DNA of 64,000 nt from Paenibacillus campinasensis (GTDB lineage: Bacteria > Bacillota > Bacilli > Paenibacillales > Paenibacillaceae): contig NZ_NPBY01000021.1 in NCBI RefSeq assembly GCF_002272015.1, forward strand, positions 62,001 to 126,000, read 5' to 3'. Below are positions 1-8,949 of this stretch, piece after piece. Both the position numbers and the translations under genes were made by a program. Under the pieces are notes generated by a model. The model saw only the letters and a program-made list of their open reading frames with translations, was not told where the DNA came from and ran no database searches. The stretch's first letter is position 1. Every line of letters begins with the position of its first letter.

Positions 1-283
1 AGGCTTCATGTCGATCGGAAGGCCGGGAACGGTAACCATCATTCGGGCGACAACACTGGGCCTCAATGTTGTATTCATGAATGTGCTTATCCCGCGGTTA
101 GGCGTACAAGGCGCAGCGATCTCTTTATTGACTACGGCGCTGATCGAACTGATGGTCATATTTCTGCTGTATACGTTCAAACATCGTGTGGAGCTTCGCC
201 ACTGGATGTTCTCCAAAAGTGATGTTGTCTGGCTGATCGACCGTGTACGCAGGCAGAAAGAGCGTGGCAGTGCCGCAATGTAA
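1..283 (+). CDS. Polysaccharide flippase (MOP/Wzx-like), C-terminal fragment
   Basis: Only the last ~93 codons are inside the window; the reading frame is open from base 2, so the gene starts upstream. The fragment has a hydrophobic helix pair (LNVVFMNVLIPRLGVQGAAI and a following ALIELMVIFLLYTF segment) and then a basic cytoplasmic tail. The phrase LGVQGAAIS is typical of the last helices of oligosaccharide-unit flippases of the MOP superfamily (Wzx, MurJ, MATE). It lies 50 bp upstream of a run of five glycosyltransferases, which fits export of a lipid-linked polysaccharide repeat. The call rests on the short motif and on context; a polymerase or another membrane protein of the same locus is less likely but not excluded. 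Confidence 0.6.
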   Translation, partial: GFMSIGRPGTVTIIRATTLGLNVVFMNVLIPRLGVQGAAISLLTTALIELMVIFLLYTFKHRVELRHWMFSKSDVVWLIDRVRRQKERGSAAM

Positions 284-333
284 ACCATGGAGAAGAGGAG
301 AAAAAACGGAGAGAGCCATAAGGAGGGGAACCT

Positions 334-1416
334 TTGCATATCTTGCACATTGCGAATCATGTAAAGCAGTCAGGAAACGGGATTGTGAATGTGATGATTG
401 ACGTGGCCTGCGAGCAGGCCATGCTCGGGCATCGCGTGGCGGTGGCTTCGGAAGGCGGGGAATACATAGAGCTGCTGAAGCGGCATCATGTCGAACATTA
501 CAGGTTGGATCAAACGAGAAAGCCGTGGCAATTGCTGCAGGCTTTTTTTCATTTTCGGCGCATTACCAAACAGTTTCAGCCTGATGTCATCCATGCCCAC
601 ATGATGACGGGCGCGCTCCTTTCACGGTATCTGAGGGGATTTCGGAAATACAAGATCGTAACGCATGTTCATAATGAATTCCAGAAGAGCGCGGACTTTA
701 TGAAGGTGGGCGACACCGTCATCGCCGTAAGCCAGGCGGTGGCTGAGTCGATGGCGAGGCGCGGCATTGAGGAGGAGAAGCTGCGGGTCGTGCTTAATGG
801 AACGATCGGCAGCAGAAGGAGTGAAGATCTGGAGGCCGTGCAGCTTAATGGCCGCTCCATCGTGACGGTGGCCGGACTTAACGAGCGGAAGGGCATCGCC
901 GATTTAATCGAGGCGTTTGAGATCGTATCGGCGCGATGCCCGGATTCGGAGCTGTATATTGTGGGCGATGGACCGGAAAGTGAACGGTTTAAACAGCAGG
1001 CTGCCCAGTCGGCGAGCCGGCACAAAATTCACTTTGAAGGATTTCAAACCGATCCGAAGCGGTATATGAGTTCGTCCGATGTATTCGTTCTGGCCTCGCA
1101 TAAGGACCCGTTTCCTCTCGTTCTGCTGGAGGCGAGGGAGTCAGGCTGTGCCATCGTGGCCACGGAGGTGGACGGGATACCGGAGGCGCTGGACTTTGGA
1201 CAGTCAGGAATGCTGGTTCCCCCACAGTCGCCGGATAAGCTGGCAGAGGCGCTGATTACCATGTTAAGCGATGAAGAGTTGCGTCAAGAATACAAGCGCT
1301 CTGCCCAGCAGGGGCTGGATTTCTATAGGGTCGAGCGGGTTGCAAAAGAAACGCTGCGCATTTATGAGGAACTGCTGGTCCGTGAGAACCGTTTAGTCAA
1401 TTCCGAGCAAGGATGA
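334..1416 (+). CDS. GT4 family glycosyltransferase (first of five)
   Basis: A 360-residue GT-B fold retaining glycosyltransferase that would add a sugar from a nucleotide donor to a lipid-linked oligosaccharide on the cytoplasmic side. The start is a TTG at 334, chosen because AAGGAGGGG (320-328) sits at correct distance and the protein then opens with HILHIANHVKQSGNG, the usual first strand and Gly-rich loop of GT4. The C-terminal nucleotide-binding half has VAGLNERKG and YIVGDGPE. In the family the donor-binding motif is E-x7-E; here the first Glu is Asp (DPFPLVLLE), which is unusual among the five neighbours. It begins a tightly packed operon; acceptor and sugar cannot be read from sequence. 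Confidence 0.88.
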   Translation: MHILHIANHVKQSGNGIVNVMIDVACEQAMLGHRVAVASEGGEYIELLKRHHVEHYRLDQTRKPWQLLQAFFHFRRITKQFQPDVIHAHMMTGALLSRYLRGFRKYKIVTHVHNEFQKSADFMKVGDTVIAVSQAVAESMARRGIEEEKLRVVLNGTIGSRRSEDLEAVQLNGRSIVTVAGLNERKGIADLIEAFEIVSARCPDSELYIVGDGPESERFKQQAAQSASRHKIHFEGFQTDPKRYMSSSDVFVLASHKDPFPLVLLEARESGCAIVATEVDGIPEALDFGQSGMLVPPQSPDKLAEALITMLSDEELRQEYKRSAQQGLDFYRVERVAKETLRIYEELLVRENRLVNSEQG

Positions 1417-1465
1417 GTGATTGAAGCTTTGGAAGCTTCACCATTAAGCAATTGGAGTGAATCCG

Positions 1466-2653
1466 ATGAAAGTAGCAATGATTGCCAATACGGATCATAA
1501 CTTGAATTCCGGCGTATCCGGAACGAGGCTTGCCATTGCAGATGCATTAAGGAACTTGGGGGTCCATGTGGACACCTATTTTATGGATGACTTAAAAGTG
1601 TTTCAGGGCGGCATTCTCGACAAATTGATATTCCCCTGGAGACTCGCTTCCAAACGGTCGAAATGGCGGGCGTATGATGTGCTTGATATCGCTTCGGGCG
1701 ACAGCTGGGTACTGTCTTATTTCCATAAACGTCCGGCGATTGTCGCAAGCAGTCATGGTCTTGAGCATTTGGCGCATGAGGAAGTGTTGGAGGAGAACCG
1801 GCTGGGTCATTTGAAGCTGAGCAACAAGTATTTTGTCTATTGGGGAGGCTACCGCATCTGGGAGGTATCCCAGTCCATTAAAAGGGCGGACTACTCGATT
1901 GTCCTGAATTCCCAGGACGAGGGCTTCGTCCAGCATCAGTTAGACAAGGACTTGAGGCAAGTGAAGGCGGTGTTTAATGGCATCCCGGATTACTTGTTGA
2001 ACCCGCCATTGGATGAGATGGGGATGGAGAATACGTCCGTCATTCGAATCGCACAGGTGGGCAGCTACATTCATCGAAAAGGCATTATGTATAGCACCCA
2101 AGCGCTGGGAGAGATTCTCGCCCGGTATCCGAATGTCGAGGTGGCTTTTATGGGAACCGGATGCGAGGAGGAGAGGGTGCTGTCTGATTTTGACGCTGAG
2201 GTGCGGCATCGGGTCACGGTTATCCGGTCGTATAGCCATCGCGACCTCCCGAATTTATTAAAGGGGTACCACATTAAGCTGTTTCCTACCTTGTCCGAAG
2301 GGTTCGGCAAGACGCTAATCGAGTGCATGGCATGCGGGCTGGCTCCTGTGACGACGGATACCGCGGGTCCAGGCGACATTGTAACCGATGGCGAGGATGG
2401 ACTTCTCATCCCTAAACGCAGCGTGGCGCATATGGTACTGGCATTGGAAAAGCTGATCAATCACCCGGAGCTTCTGACGAAGCTGCGATATAACGCCTAT
2501 CATACGGCGCAGAGCTTCACTTGGGATAATGCTGCCAGAGCCCGCTTGGCATGTTATCAAATGGCTGTTAACTACAGGGCCCAGCCTGCCCAAACTTATG
2601 GAGGAAAGAGAGATAACCATGAATGTGCTATCGACCGGAATGGGATGGATTGA
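1466..2653 (+). CDS. GT4 family glycosyltransferase (second of five)
   Basis: A 395-residue GT-B glycosyltransferase. The ATG at 1466 is preferred over an in-frame GTG at 1457 because GGAG (1454-1457) then has 8 bases spacing and the protein starts MKVAMIANTDHNLNSGVSG, the canonical N-terminal strand and loop. Residues ~200-370 form the nucleotide-sugar domain, with IAQVGSYIHRKG, VAFMGTGCEEER and the intact E-x7-E motif EGFGKTLIE. The 3' end overlaps the next coding region by 35 bp, so the two are probably translationally coupled. It may act on a polysaccharide repeat unit together with its neighbours. Sugar specificity is unknown; a different linkage from each of the five enzymes is the simplest reading. 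Confidence 0.86.
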   Translation: MKVAMIANTDHNLNSGVSGTRLAIADALRNLGVHVDTYFMDDLKVFQGGILDKLIFPWRLASKRSKWRAYDVLDIASGDSWVLSYFHKRPAIVASSHGLEHLAHEEVLEENRLGHLKLSNKYFVYWGGYRIWEVSQSIKRADYSIVLNSQDEGFVQHQLDKDLRQVKAVFNGIPDYLLNPPLDEMGMENTSVIRIAQVGSYIHRKGIMYSTQALGEILARYPNVEVAFMGTGCEEERVLSDFDAEVRHRVTVIRSYSHRDLPNLLKGYHIKLFPTLSEGFGKTLIECMACGLAPVTTDTAGPGDIVTDGEDGLLIPKRSVAHMVLALEKLINHPELLTKLRYNAYHTAQSFTWDNAARARLACYQMAVNYRAQPAQTYGGKRDNHECAIDRNGMD

Positions 2654-3806
2654 TATTCAGCATGGCGGATTGAACCGGTATTTTGCCGATTATGCAAAAG
2701 CGATGAAGGAATACGGCCATCAAGGGCTGGGACTAGTAGTAGCCCCCAAGGGAGCCGAGCTGCCGAAGGAACACAATATTCATAACGCCACGGGCGAGCT
2801 TGAGGCCAGCCACTTTCTCCCGCGCATGAGGTCGGTTCAAAGGCACACGGTCCAAGCGATTCGCAGCTTTCAGCCCGATGTGTTCAACCCGCATTTTGCC
2901 TTTTATACCACGATGGTGACACGGCAGCATATTCCTGCTCATATCCCGATCGTTACCCATTTCCACGGGCCGTGGGCGATGGAGTCCAGGGTGGAGGAGA
3001 AGGCCAGGGCCGGGGTGGTTAAAGGTGCGAAGTACTGGGTGAAAAAACAGGTGGAACAGCTGACCTACCGCCGCTCAGACGGATTTATTGTGCTCAGCGA
3101 ATACTTCCGCGACATATTGACGGAAACCTATGGTGTGGAGCCGAGCAAGGTTCACATCATCCCGGGTGCTGTGGATCATCAGCTGTTCCGTCCGCATACG
3201 GATCGTGACCAGTTGAGGACTGAGCTTGGCATCAAGCCTGGGCAGCCGGTGCTGTTCTGCATACGGAGGCTGGTGAAGCGGATGGGGATCGACCGGCTGA
3301 TTCAGGCCATGGTTGAAGTGGTCCGCCATCATCCCGGCACGCAGCTGTGGATTGGCGGAGACGGGCCGATGCGCGCTGAATACGAGACCTTGATCCGGCA
3401 GCTGGGACTGTCCGCGAACGTCGAGCTGCTTGGAAGAATTTCGAACGAAGAGCTGGTCAGGCGCTATCAGGCTGCGGATATCAGCATCGTCCCCACGCTT
3501 ACCCTTGAGGGATTCGGCCTGATTACCGTAGAGTCGCTTGCTTGCGGAACGCCTGTGCTGGGGACGCCATACGGCGGGACAAGGGAAATCCTGCACCAGA
3601 TTTCGGATGAGCTGATGTTTCAAGACGGCACTTCAGAGTCAATTGGCCGGAAGATTATCGACGTGCTCAATCAGGAGTCGTTCCTTCCGTCCCGGGAAGC
3701 ATGCCGGGAATTCGTATTGCAGAAGTACACCTGGAGCCGGGTGGCTGAAGCGGTGACCGAGGTGTTCAAGGAAGAAGTTGATAAGAGGAAGGTATTCCGA
3801 TCATGA
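2619..3806 (+). CDS. GT4 family glycosyltransferase (third of five)
   Basis: A 395-residue GT-B enzyme. The frame is open further upstream, but the ATG at 2619 gives the expected first strand MNVLSTGMGWIDIQHGGLN and has GGAGG at 2600-2604; earlier starts would run through the preceding gene. Domain order: N-terminal acceptor half with the histidine stretch PIVTHFHGPWAME, then a donor half from ~residue 200 with FCIRRLVKRMGIDRLIQA, LWIGGDGPMR and the complete E-x7-E motif EGFGLITVE. It overlaps the preceding gene by 35 bp and the next by 4 bp (ATGA). It is a member of the same polysaccharide operon; the donor sugar is unknown, although GDP-mannose and UDP-glucuronate are both made by enzymes encoded downstream. 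Confidence 0.88.
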   Translation: MNVLSTGMGWIDIQHGGLNRYFADYAKAMKEYGHQGLGLVVAPKGAELPKEHNIHNATGELEASHFLPRMRSVQRHTVQAIRSFQPDVFNPHFAFYTTMVTRQHIPAHIPIVTHFHGPWAMESRVEEKARAGVVKGAKYWVKKQVEQLTYRRSDGFIVLSEYFRDILTETYGVEPSKVHIIPGAVDHQLFRPHTDRDQLRTELGIKPGQPVLFCIRRLVKRMGIDRLIQAMVEVVRHHPGTQLWIGGDGPMRAEYETLIRQLGLSANVELLGRISNEELVRRYQAADISIVPTLTLEGFGLITVESLACGTPVLGTPYGGTREILHQISDELMFQDGTSESIGRKIIDVLNQESFLPSREACREFVLQKYTWSRVAEAVTEVFKEEVDKRKVFRS

Positions 3807-4996
3807 AAATAGCCTTCTATAACCATACAAGCACGATCAGCGGTGCAGAGATTAGCCTGCTGCTGACAGCCAAACATATGACCGAGGCCAGTCCGGTCCT
3901 GTTCGCCCCGGAAGGCGAGCTGCTGGCGAAGGCGCGAAGCTATGGCATCGAGGTCTGTCCGCTTCCGAGCTTCCGGGCCAGAATGACCCGCAACCCGGTA
4001 ATGCTGGCCGTTTATGCGGCAGGGACCTGGTGGGCGGGCTGGAAGCTGGCCCGGACGATAAGAAGAAGCGGAGTCGATCTGATTCACGCGAACTCGATTA
4101 GGGCCGGCATAATGGCCAGCCTATTTCGTTGGTATCACCGGCTGCCGGTGGTATGGCATATCCGAGATATGCCGCCCCAAGGGGTGATCGGGCGGGTCGT
4201 CGGGCGAATGGCCGGCACGGCCCAGGCGCTGATCGGCATTTCCGAGCCGGTCATTCAAGGCATATCGCATGCGGCGCCCGTAGACAGGGTCCATCTCGTG
4301 CACAATGGCGTCGAGCTCCGAGCGGTTGATCCTAGCCGGAGGCGGGAGATCGGGGACAGGATCCGCAAGCAGCTTCAAACCCCGCCGGATGCGGAGGTGC
4401 TGGCGATCATTGGTCAGATCGCGCCGTGGAAACGGCAGGAGGATGCGCTTGAGGCCTTGTCCAGGCTAGTTCGGGAGGGGCGTAACGCCGTCTTGTGGAT
4501 TGTTGGAGAGGCCAAATTCCGGCAGGAGAACGAGCGCTACCTCGCCAAGCTGAAAGCGAAGACACGTGCGCTGGGACTTGAGGAGCGGGTGGTATTTACT
4601 GGGTTTAGAGAAGATATATTGGAGATCTGCTGCGGAGCGGATCTCCTTTTATTATGCTCGGACAACGAGCCGTTTGGCAGGGTCATCATCGAGGCCATGT
4701 CCCAGGGAACACCGGTCGTAGCGTCACGCGGCGGAGGCGTGCCCGAGATTATAGAGCACAACGAAAGCGGCTTGATGTATGACAGCGGGAGCATACACGA
4801 GCTTGTTCATTGCATTCGGCGGGTGCTGGATGACGAGACACTGTGGCTGAAGCTGAGCCAGAACGGACAAGAAAGAGCAGAAGCCATGTTCTCCATTACA
4901 GAGACATCCCGCAAGGTGGAGCGGATTTACCATCAGCTGCTGCATAGCTCCAGCGCTCCGGCCATGGATCGCCAGCAGGCAAAGGAGATGATGTAA
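3803..4996 (+). CDS. GT4 family glycosyltransferase (fourth of five)
   Basis: A 397-residue GT-B glycosyltransferase starting at ATG 3803, overlapping the previous stop as ATGA, with AGAGGAAGG just upstream. The N-terminus MKIAFYNHTSTISGAEISLL has the strand and Gly-Ala-Glu loop often seen in GT4. VVWHIRDMPPQGVIGR lies in the acceptor half. The donor half has LAIIGQIAPWKRQEDALEA, LWIVGEAKF and the E-x7-E motif EPFGRVIIE followed by the common GTPVVASRGGGVPEII. The stop TAA shares its last base with the next ATG (TAATG), which implies translational coupling. Substrate unknown; its place in the operon suggests a step in repeat-unit assembly. Confidence 0.87.
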   Translation: MKIAFYNHTSTISGAEISLLLTAKHMTEASPVLFAPEGELLAKARSYGIEVCPLPSFRARMTRNPVMLAVYAAGTWWAGWKLARTIRRSGVDLIHANSIRAGIMASLFRWYHRLPVVWHIRDMPPQGVIGRVVGRMAGTAQALIGISEPVIQGISHAAPVDRVHLVHNGVELRAVDPSRRREIGDRIRKQLQTPPDAEVLAIIGQIAPWKRQEDALEALSRLVREGRNAVLWIVGEAKFRQENERYLAKLKAKTRALGLEERVVFTGFREDILEICCGADLLLLCSDNEPFGRVIIEAMSQGTPVVASRGGGVPEIIEHNESGLMYDSGSIHELVHCIRRVLDDETLWLKLSQNGQERAEAMFSITETSRKVERIYHQLLHSSSAPAMDRQQAKEMM

Positions 4997-6135
4997 TGCA
5001 GAAACTGAAAGTGGCGATTGTCCACGATTATCTCAATCAGATGGGGGGCGCCGAAAGGGTGGTGGCCGTGCTGCACAAGATGTTCCCTGAGGCGCCCATC
5101 TATACGACGATTATCGACCGGGACAAACTGATGCCCGAATTGCAGGACGCTGTCATTCACACGACGTGGATGCAGCGCATCCCGGGAATTCTGCACAGGT
5201 TCAAACTGTTCTTCTGGCTGTATCCTTTCGCGGTAGGGTCGATGAGGCTGAAGGGGTACGATCTTATTCTCAGCTCCAGCAGCGCTTATGCCAAAGGCGT
5301 ACGCAAGGAACGGGGAGCGCTGCATGTATGCTACTGCCATAGCCCGATGCGTTTTGCATGGAACTTCGAGTCCTATATGGAAGGCGTCCAGGTTCCTGGC
5401 GCTTTGAAGCGGATCGCCAAATGGCTGACGCTCCCGCTGCAAGCCTGGGATCGGCGCAATTCCAGACAGGTGGATCGCTTGATTGCTAACTCCACGGCTG
5501 TGAAAGAGCGAATCCGGCAGTGGTACGGCATGAATGCCCCGATTATTTTTCCTCCCGTCGAAATCCGCCGCTTCGGTATCTCCGATGAGGCGCCGGAGGA
5601 TTACTTCCTCGTTGTGTCTCGCCTGGTGTCCTACAAGCGAATCGATCTGGCTGTCGAGGCCTGCACGAAACTGGGGCACAAGCTGATCGTAATCGGCGAT
5701 GGCCCTGACCGGGCTAGACTGGAACAACGGGCAGGAGAGGGTGTCGTCTTCCTCGGAAGAAGAAGCGATGAGGAGGTTGTGGGCTATATGCAGCGCTGCA
5801 AGGCACTCATTTTCCCCGGGATTGAGGATTTCGGAATCACGCCGCTGGAAGTGAATGCATGCGGCAGGCCGATCGTTGCTTACCGCGAAGGTGGAGCGCT
5901 GGACACGGTGCTGGCCGGGCAGACGGGGCTGTTCTTTGAGGCGCAAACCGTCGATTCGCTGGCTGACGTCCTCAGCCGCTTTGATGAATATGAATGGAAT
6001 CCATCAAGGATTCGTCAGCATGCCGAGAAGTTCGGTGAGGAAGTATTCATGGAGCAGCTGTACTCAAGCATTGACCGGCTGCTCCAGTCCAAAGAAAGAG
6101 AAGCGAAGATTACGCAAGCGGAGGGGAGCTGGTAA
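4996..6135 (+). CDS. GT4 glycosyltransferase, WbaZ-like (probable mannosyltransferase)
   Basis: A 379-residue GT4 enzyme starting at ATG 4996, which overlaps the stop before it; AAAGGAG (4981-4987) is the ribosome site. The N-terminus KVAIVHDYLNQMGGAERVV and the block CYCHSPMRFAWNFESY are characteristic of the WbaZ-like branch, which in O-antigen systems is associated with mannosyl transfer. The donor half has FLVVSRLVSYKRIDLAVEA, LIVIGDGPDR and the E-x7-E motif EDFGITPLE. The next gene, only 2 bp on, encodes a GDP-mannose enzyme, which supports mannose as donor sugar; that link is inference. It is the last of five glycosyltransferases in a row. Confidence 0.85.
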   Translation: MQKLKVAIVHDYLNQMGGAERVVAVLHKMFPEAPIYTTIIDRDKLMPELQDAVIHTTWMQRIPGILHRFKLFFWLYPFAVGSMRLKGYDLILSSSSAYAKGVRKERGALHVCYCHSPMRFAWNFESYMEGVQVPGALKRIAKWLTLPLQAWDRRNSRQVDRLIANSTAVKERIRQWYGMNAPIIFPPVEIRRFGISDEAPEDYFLVVSRLVSYKRIDLAVEACTKLGHKLIVIGDGPDRARLEQRAGEGVVFLGRRSDEEVVGYMQRCKALIFPGIEDFGITPLEVNACGRPIVAYREGGALDTVLAGQTGLFFEAQTVDSLADVLSRFDEYEWNPSRIRQHAEKFGEEVFMEQLYSSIDRLLQSKEREAKITQAEGSW

Positions 6136-6137
6136 GC

Positions 6138-7514
6138 GTGCAAGTCGTCTTATTGTCCGGAGGCAGCGGTAACCGGCTGTGGCCGCTATCGAATGAAACG
6201 AGGTCCAAGCAGTTTCTGAAAATTCTGAACACCCGCTCGGGTGACCGTGTGTCCATGGTTCAGCGGGTATGGGGGCAGCTCGGCGAGATGAATCTGCAGC
6301 AATCGTCGGTCATTGCCACCGGGAAATCGCAGGTCGAGTTGTTGCAAAATCAGCTCGGGTATGAAGCGGAAATCATCGTGGAGCCCGAGCGCCGAGACAC
6401 GCTTCCGGCGATTGCATTATCCGCCTGTTATTTATATTCCGTTAAAGGGGTAAGCCTGCGGGATATTATCGTTGTCCTTCCCGTTGACCCTTATGTCGAG
6501 AACCATTTCTTTGAGAAAGTGAAGGAACTGGAGCAGCTGATGCAAGGCACGGACGCTGATTTGGGACTGATCGGGGTGTCGCCGGATCACCCGTCCTCCA
6601 AGTTCGGATATATCGTCCCTGAAGCAGCCTCCGAATTGGAGGATGGCACGGGCTACTTCAAGGTCAGCCACTTCGTGGAGAAGCCGGATGAAGAGCTGGC
6701 CAGGCAATTGATGTCGCAGTCTGCGCTGTGGAATTGCGGCGTATTCGCATTCCGGCTCGGGTACGTGATTCAGTATCTGGAAGATCGCTCCCTGCCTATT
6801 CAGTATGACGAACTGCTCAAGCAGTACGGTCAGATCGAGAAAACGAGCTTTGACTACGCGGTTGTAGAGCAGGCGAACAAGATTGTCGCTTTACCGTATC
6901 AGGGGATGTGGAAGGATCTTGGCACCTGGGATGTGCTTACCGAGGAAATCCAAGTGCCGCTTGTGGGCAAAGGCACGCTCACCACAGATTGTGTTAACAC
7001 CCATGTCATTAACGAGCTGGACATACCGATCACGGTGATCGGAGTCCCCAATTTGATTGTTGCGGCAAGCCCTGACGGCATCCTCGTGTCCGATAAACAT
7101 GCCAGCAAACGGATCAAGGAAGTGCTTCAGTTTGGCGATCAGCGTCCGATGTACGAAGAACGGCGCTGGGGGCGCTACCGTGTACTGGATTACACGAAGT
7201 ATCCGAACGGCAACGAGGTGCTGACGAAACGGATCTGTGTGCTGGAGGGCAAAAATTTGAGCTATCAATACCACCTGCTGCGAAGCGAGGTGTGGACTGT
7301 CGTGTCCGGGCACGGCGAGATGATTCTGGACGGGGATGTCCGCATCATTGGCAAGGGAGACGTGGTGCTCATTACGGCGGAGGCCAAGCACAGCCTGCGT
7401 GCGATTACGGATATAGAAATCATCGAGGTACAGACCGGAAGTCAATTGATTGAGGATGACATTGTCAGGCTTGCGATGGACTGGGAAGAGATCAAGGAGA
7501 TTGTGATGAGCTGA
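6138..7514 (+). CDS. manC: Mannose-1-phosphate guanylyltransferase with C-terminal cupin (ManC-type)
   Basis: A 458-residue enzyme predicted to make GDP-mannose from mannose-1-phosphate and GTP, with a C-terminal type II mannose-6-phosphate isomerase-like cupin. The start is GTG at 6138 with GAGGGGAG at 6121-6128. The nucleotidyltransferase signature is visible at the N-terminus as GGSGNRLWPLSNETRSKQF (usual family form GGxGTRLWPLSR..PKQF, so the Thr is Asn here). VEKPD and GMWKDLGTWDVL follow in the catalytic domain. From ~residue 335 the block RRWGRYRVLDY, then VLEGKNLSYQYHLLRSEVW and a cupin barrel (GHGEMILDGD) fit the fused isomerase part. It supplies the mannose donor for the operon. Whether the cupin is active as an isomerase cannot be told. 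Confidence 0.9.
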   Translation: MQVVLLSGGSGNRLWPLSNETRSKQFLKILNTRSGDRVSMVQRVWGQLGEMNLQQSSVIATGKSQVELLQNQLGYEAEIIVEPERRDTLPAIALSACYLYSVKGVSLRDIIVVLPVDPYVENHFFEKVKELEQLMQGTDADLGLIGVSPDHPSSKFGYIVPEAASELEDGTGYFKVSHFVEKPDEELARQLMSQSALWNCGVFAFRLGYVIQYLEDRSLPIQYDELLKQYGQIEKTSFDYAVVEQANKIVALPYQGMWKDLGTWDVLTEEIQVPLVGKGTLTTDCVNTHVINELDIPITVIGVPNLIVAASPDGILVSDKHASKRIKEVLQFGDQRPMYEERRWGRYRVLDYTKYPNGNEVLTKRICVLEGKNLSYQYHLLRSEVWTVVSGHGEMILDGDVRIIGKGDVVLITAEAKHSLRAITDIEIIEVQTGSQLIEDDIVRLAMDWEEIKEIVMS

Positions 7515-7593
7515 CGTACACGTCCCGTTCTCCGGCTCTGGAAGCAAGTGTGACAGGATATCCGGTAAATCTTTTAAAGTAGGAGTGAAAACG

Positions 7594-8931
7594 ATGAGAA
7601 TAACGGTAATCGGTACGGGTTACGTTGGATTGGTGTCCGGGGTTTGCTTCGCAGAGCTTGGCAACAGGGTCATCTGTGTAGATAAAATGGAAGCCAAGAT
7701 TGATCAGCTAAACCGGGGCGAAGTGCCGATCTACGAGCCCGGGCTTCAGCCGCTCATCAGCGCCAATCGGGAGGCTGGACGGCTGAGCTTCACCACCGAT
7801 CTCCGTGCATCCGTAGAGGCGTCCGAGCTTGTCATCATTGCCGTAGGGACGCCATCATTGCCGAACGGACAGGCGAATCTTAGCTATATTGAGCAAGCCG
7901 CTGCGGAGATTGGTCAGGCGATGAACGGCTACAAAATCATCGTGACCAAAAGCACGGTCCCGGTTGGTACGAATGAGCGCATCAGAGATATGATCCGCCA
8001 GCATACGGAGGAAGTGTTTGACATCGCATCGGTGCCCGAATTCCTGCGGGAGGGGACTGCCGTCTCGGATACATTGAATCCGGACCGCGTCGTTATCGGC
8101 ACGGATAGCGCAAGGGCTGCGGAATGCCTGGTAGAGCTGCACAGCCGCTTGACGGATCATCTGATTGTCACCGATATACGCAGTGCTGAAATGATCAAGT
8201 ATGCATCCAATGCGTTCCTCGCTACGAAAATTTCATTTATCAATGAGATTGCGAACATATGCGAGAAGGTCGGAGCTGATGTGACCAAGGTGGCTTATGG
8301 CATGGGTTTTGACAAGCGCATCGGCTCGTCCTTCTTGAAGGCCGGGATCGGATATGGCGGCTCCTGCTTTCCGAAGGATACCCAAGCGCTCATTCAAATT
8401 GCCGGACAGATGGATTATGACTTCAAGCTGCTCAAATCGGTGGTCGATGTGAACCGGGAGCAGCGTTATAATGTGATCCGCAAGCTGGAAGGGCTGCTGG
8501 GCAACCTGGCTGGCACCACAATCGGCGTATGGGGATTGGCATTTAAGCCGGAGACGGATGATGTCCGGGACGCCCCGGCCTTTGAAATCATTGCCGAGCT
8601 GCATAAAAGGGGAGCGCAGGTACAGGCGTACGATCCCGTTGCTGTAGACAATTTTCGTAAAGAGTACGGTTCGGATGGCATTGTATACTGCAGCACTGCG
8701 CGGGAGGCCGCCTGGCAAGCGGATGCCCTCTGCATCCTGACGGAGTGGAAGGAATTTCAGGAGCTGGAGCCGCTGGAGGTTGAAGGCTGGTTGAAATCGC
8801 CATACCTGATCGACGGCAGAAATATATATGAAGAAGAGCAGCTTTCGGGCACGAATATCGTGTACTATTCCGTCGGACGCCCGGGCATGAACAGCGGTTT
8901 GAAGGAACCGGCGCCATTATTGTCATTATGA
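7594..8931 (+). CDS. ugd: UDP-glucose 6-dehydrogenase
   Basis: A 445-residue NAD-dependent dehydrogenase that would oxidise UDP-glucose to UDP-glucuronate for an acidic polysaccharide. ATG 7594 is preferred to an in-frame GTG at 7585, because AGGAG (7581-7585) then lies 8 bases upstream and the protein starts directly with the Rossmann motif MRITVIGTGYVGLVSG. Further family marks are GEVPIYEPGL, STVPVGT, the substrate helix with SAEMIKYASNAFLATKISFINEI, and the catalytic Cys258 in GYGGSCFPKD. The C-terminal domain has GLAFKPETDDVRDAPA. GDP-mannose dehydrogenase shares this fold, but the overall pattern is closer to the UDP-glucose enzyme (TuaD-like). A 70-bp gap separates it from manC; the next gene follows after 18 bp, so it links the sugar genes to the maturation-type genes. 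Confidence 0.92.
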   Translation: MRITVIGTGYVGLVSGVCFAELGNRVICVDKMEAKIDQLNRGEVPIYEPGLQPLISANREAGRLSFTTDLRASVEASELVIIAVGTPSLPNGQANLSYIEQAAAEIGQAMNGYKIIVTKSTVPVGTNERIRDMIRQHTEEVFDIASVPEFLREGTAVSDTLNPDRVVIGTDSARAAECLVELHSRLTDHLIVTDIRSAEMIKYASNAFLATKISFINEIANICEKVGADVTKVAYGMGFDKRIGSSFLKAGIGYGGSCFPKDTQALIQIAGQMDYDFKLLKSVVDVNREQRYNVIRKLEGLLGNLAGTTIGVWGLAFKPETDDVRDAPAFEIIAELHKRGAQVQAYDPVAVDNFRKEYGSDGIVYCSTAREAAWQADALCILTEWKEFQELEPLEVEGWLKSPYLIDGRNIYEEEQLSGTNIVYYSVGRPGMNSGLKEPAPLLSL

Positions 8932-8949
8932 CAGCAGGCGAGGTGAATC

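Noticed and set aside
4933..5946. 337-codon minus-strand frame opposite the WbaZ-like gene
   Set aside because: Antisense shadow of a glycosyltransferase with intact motifs and good ribosome site.
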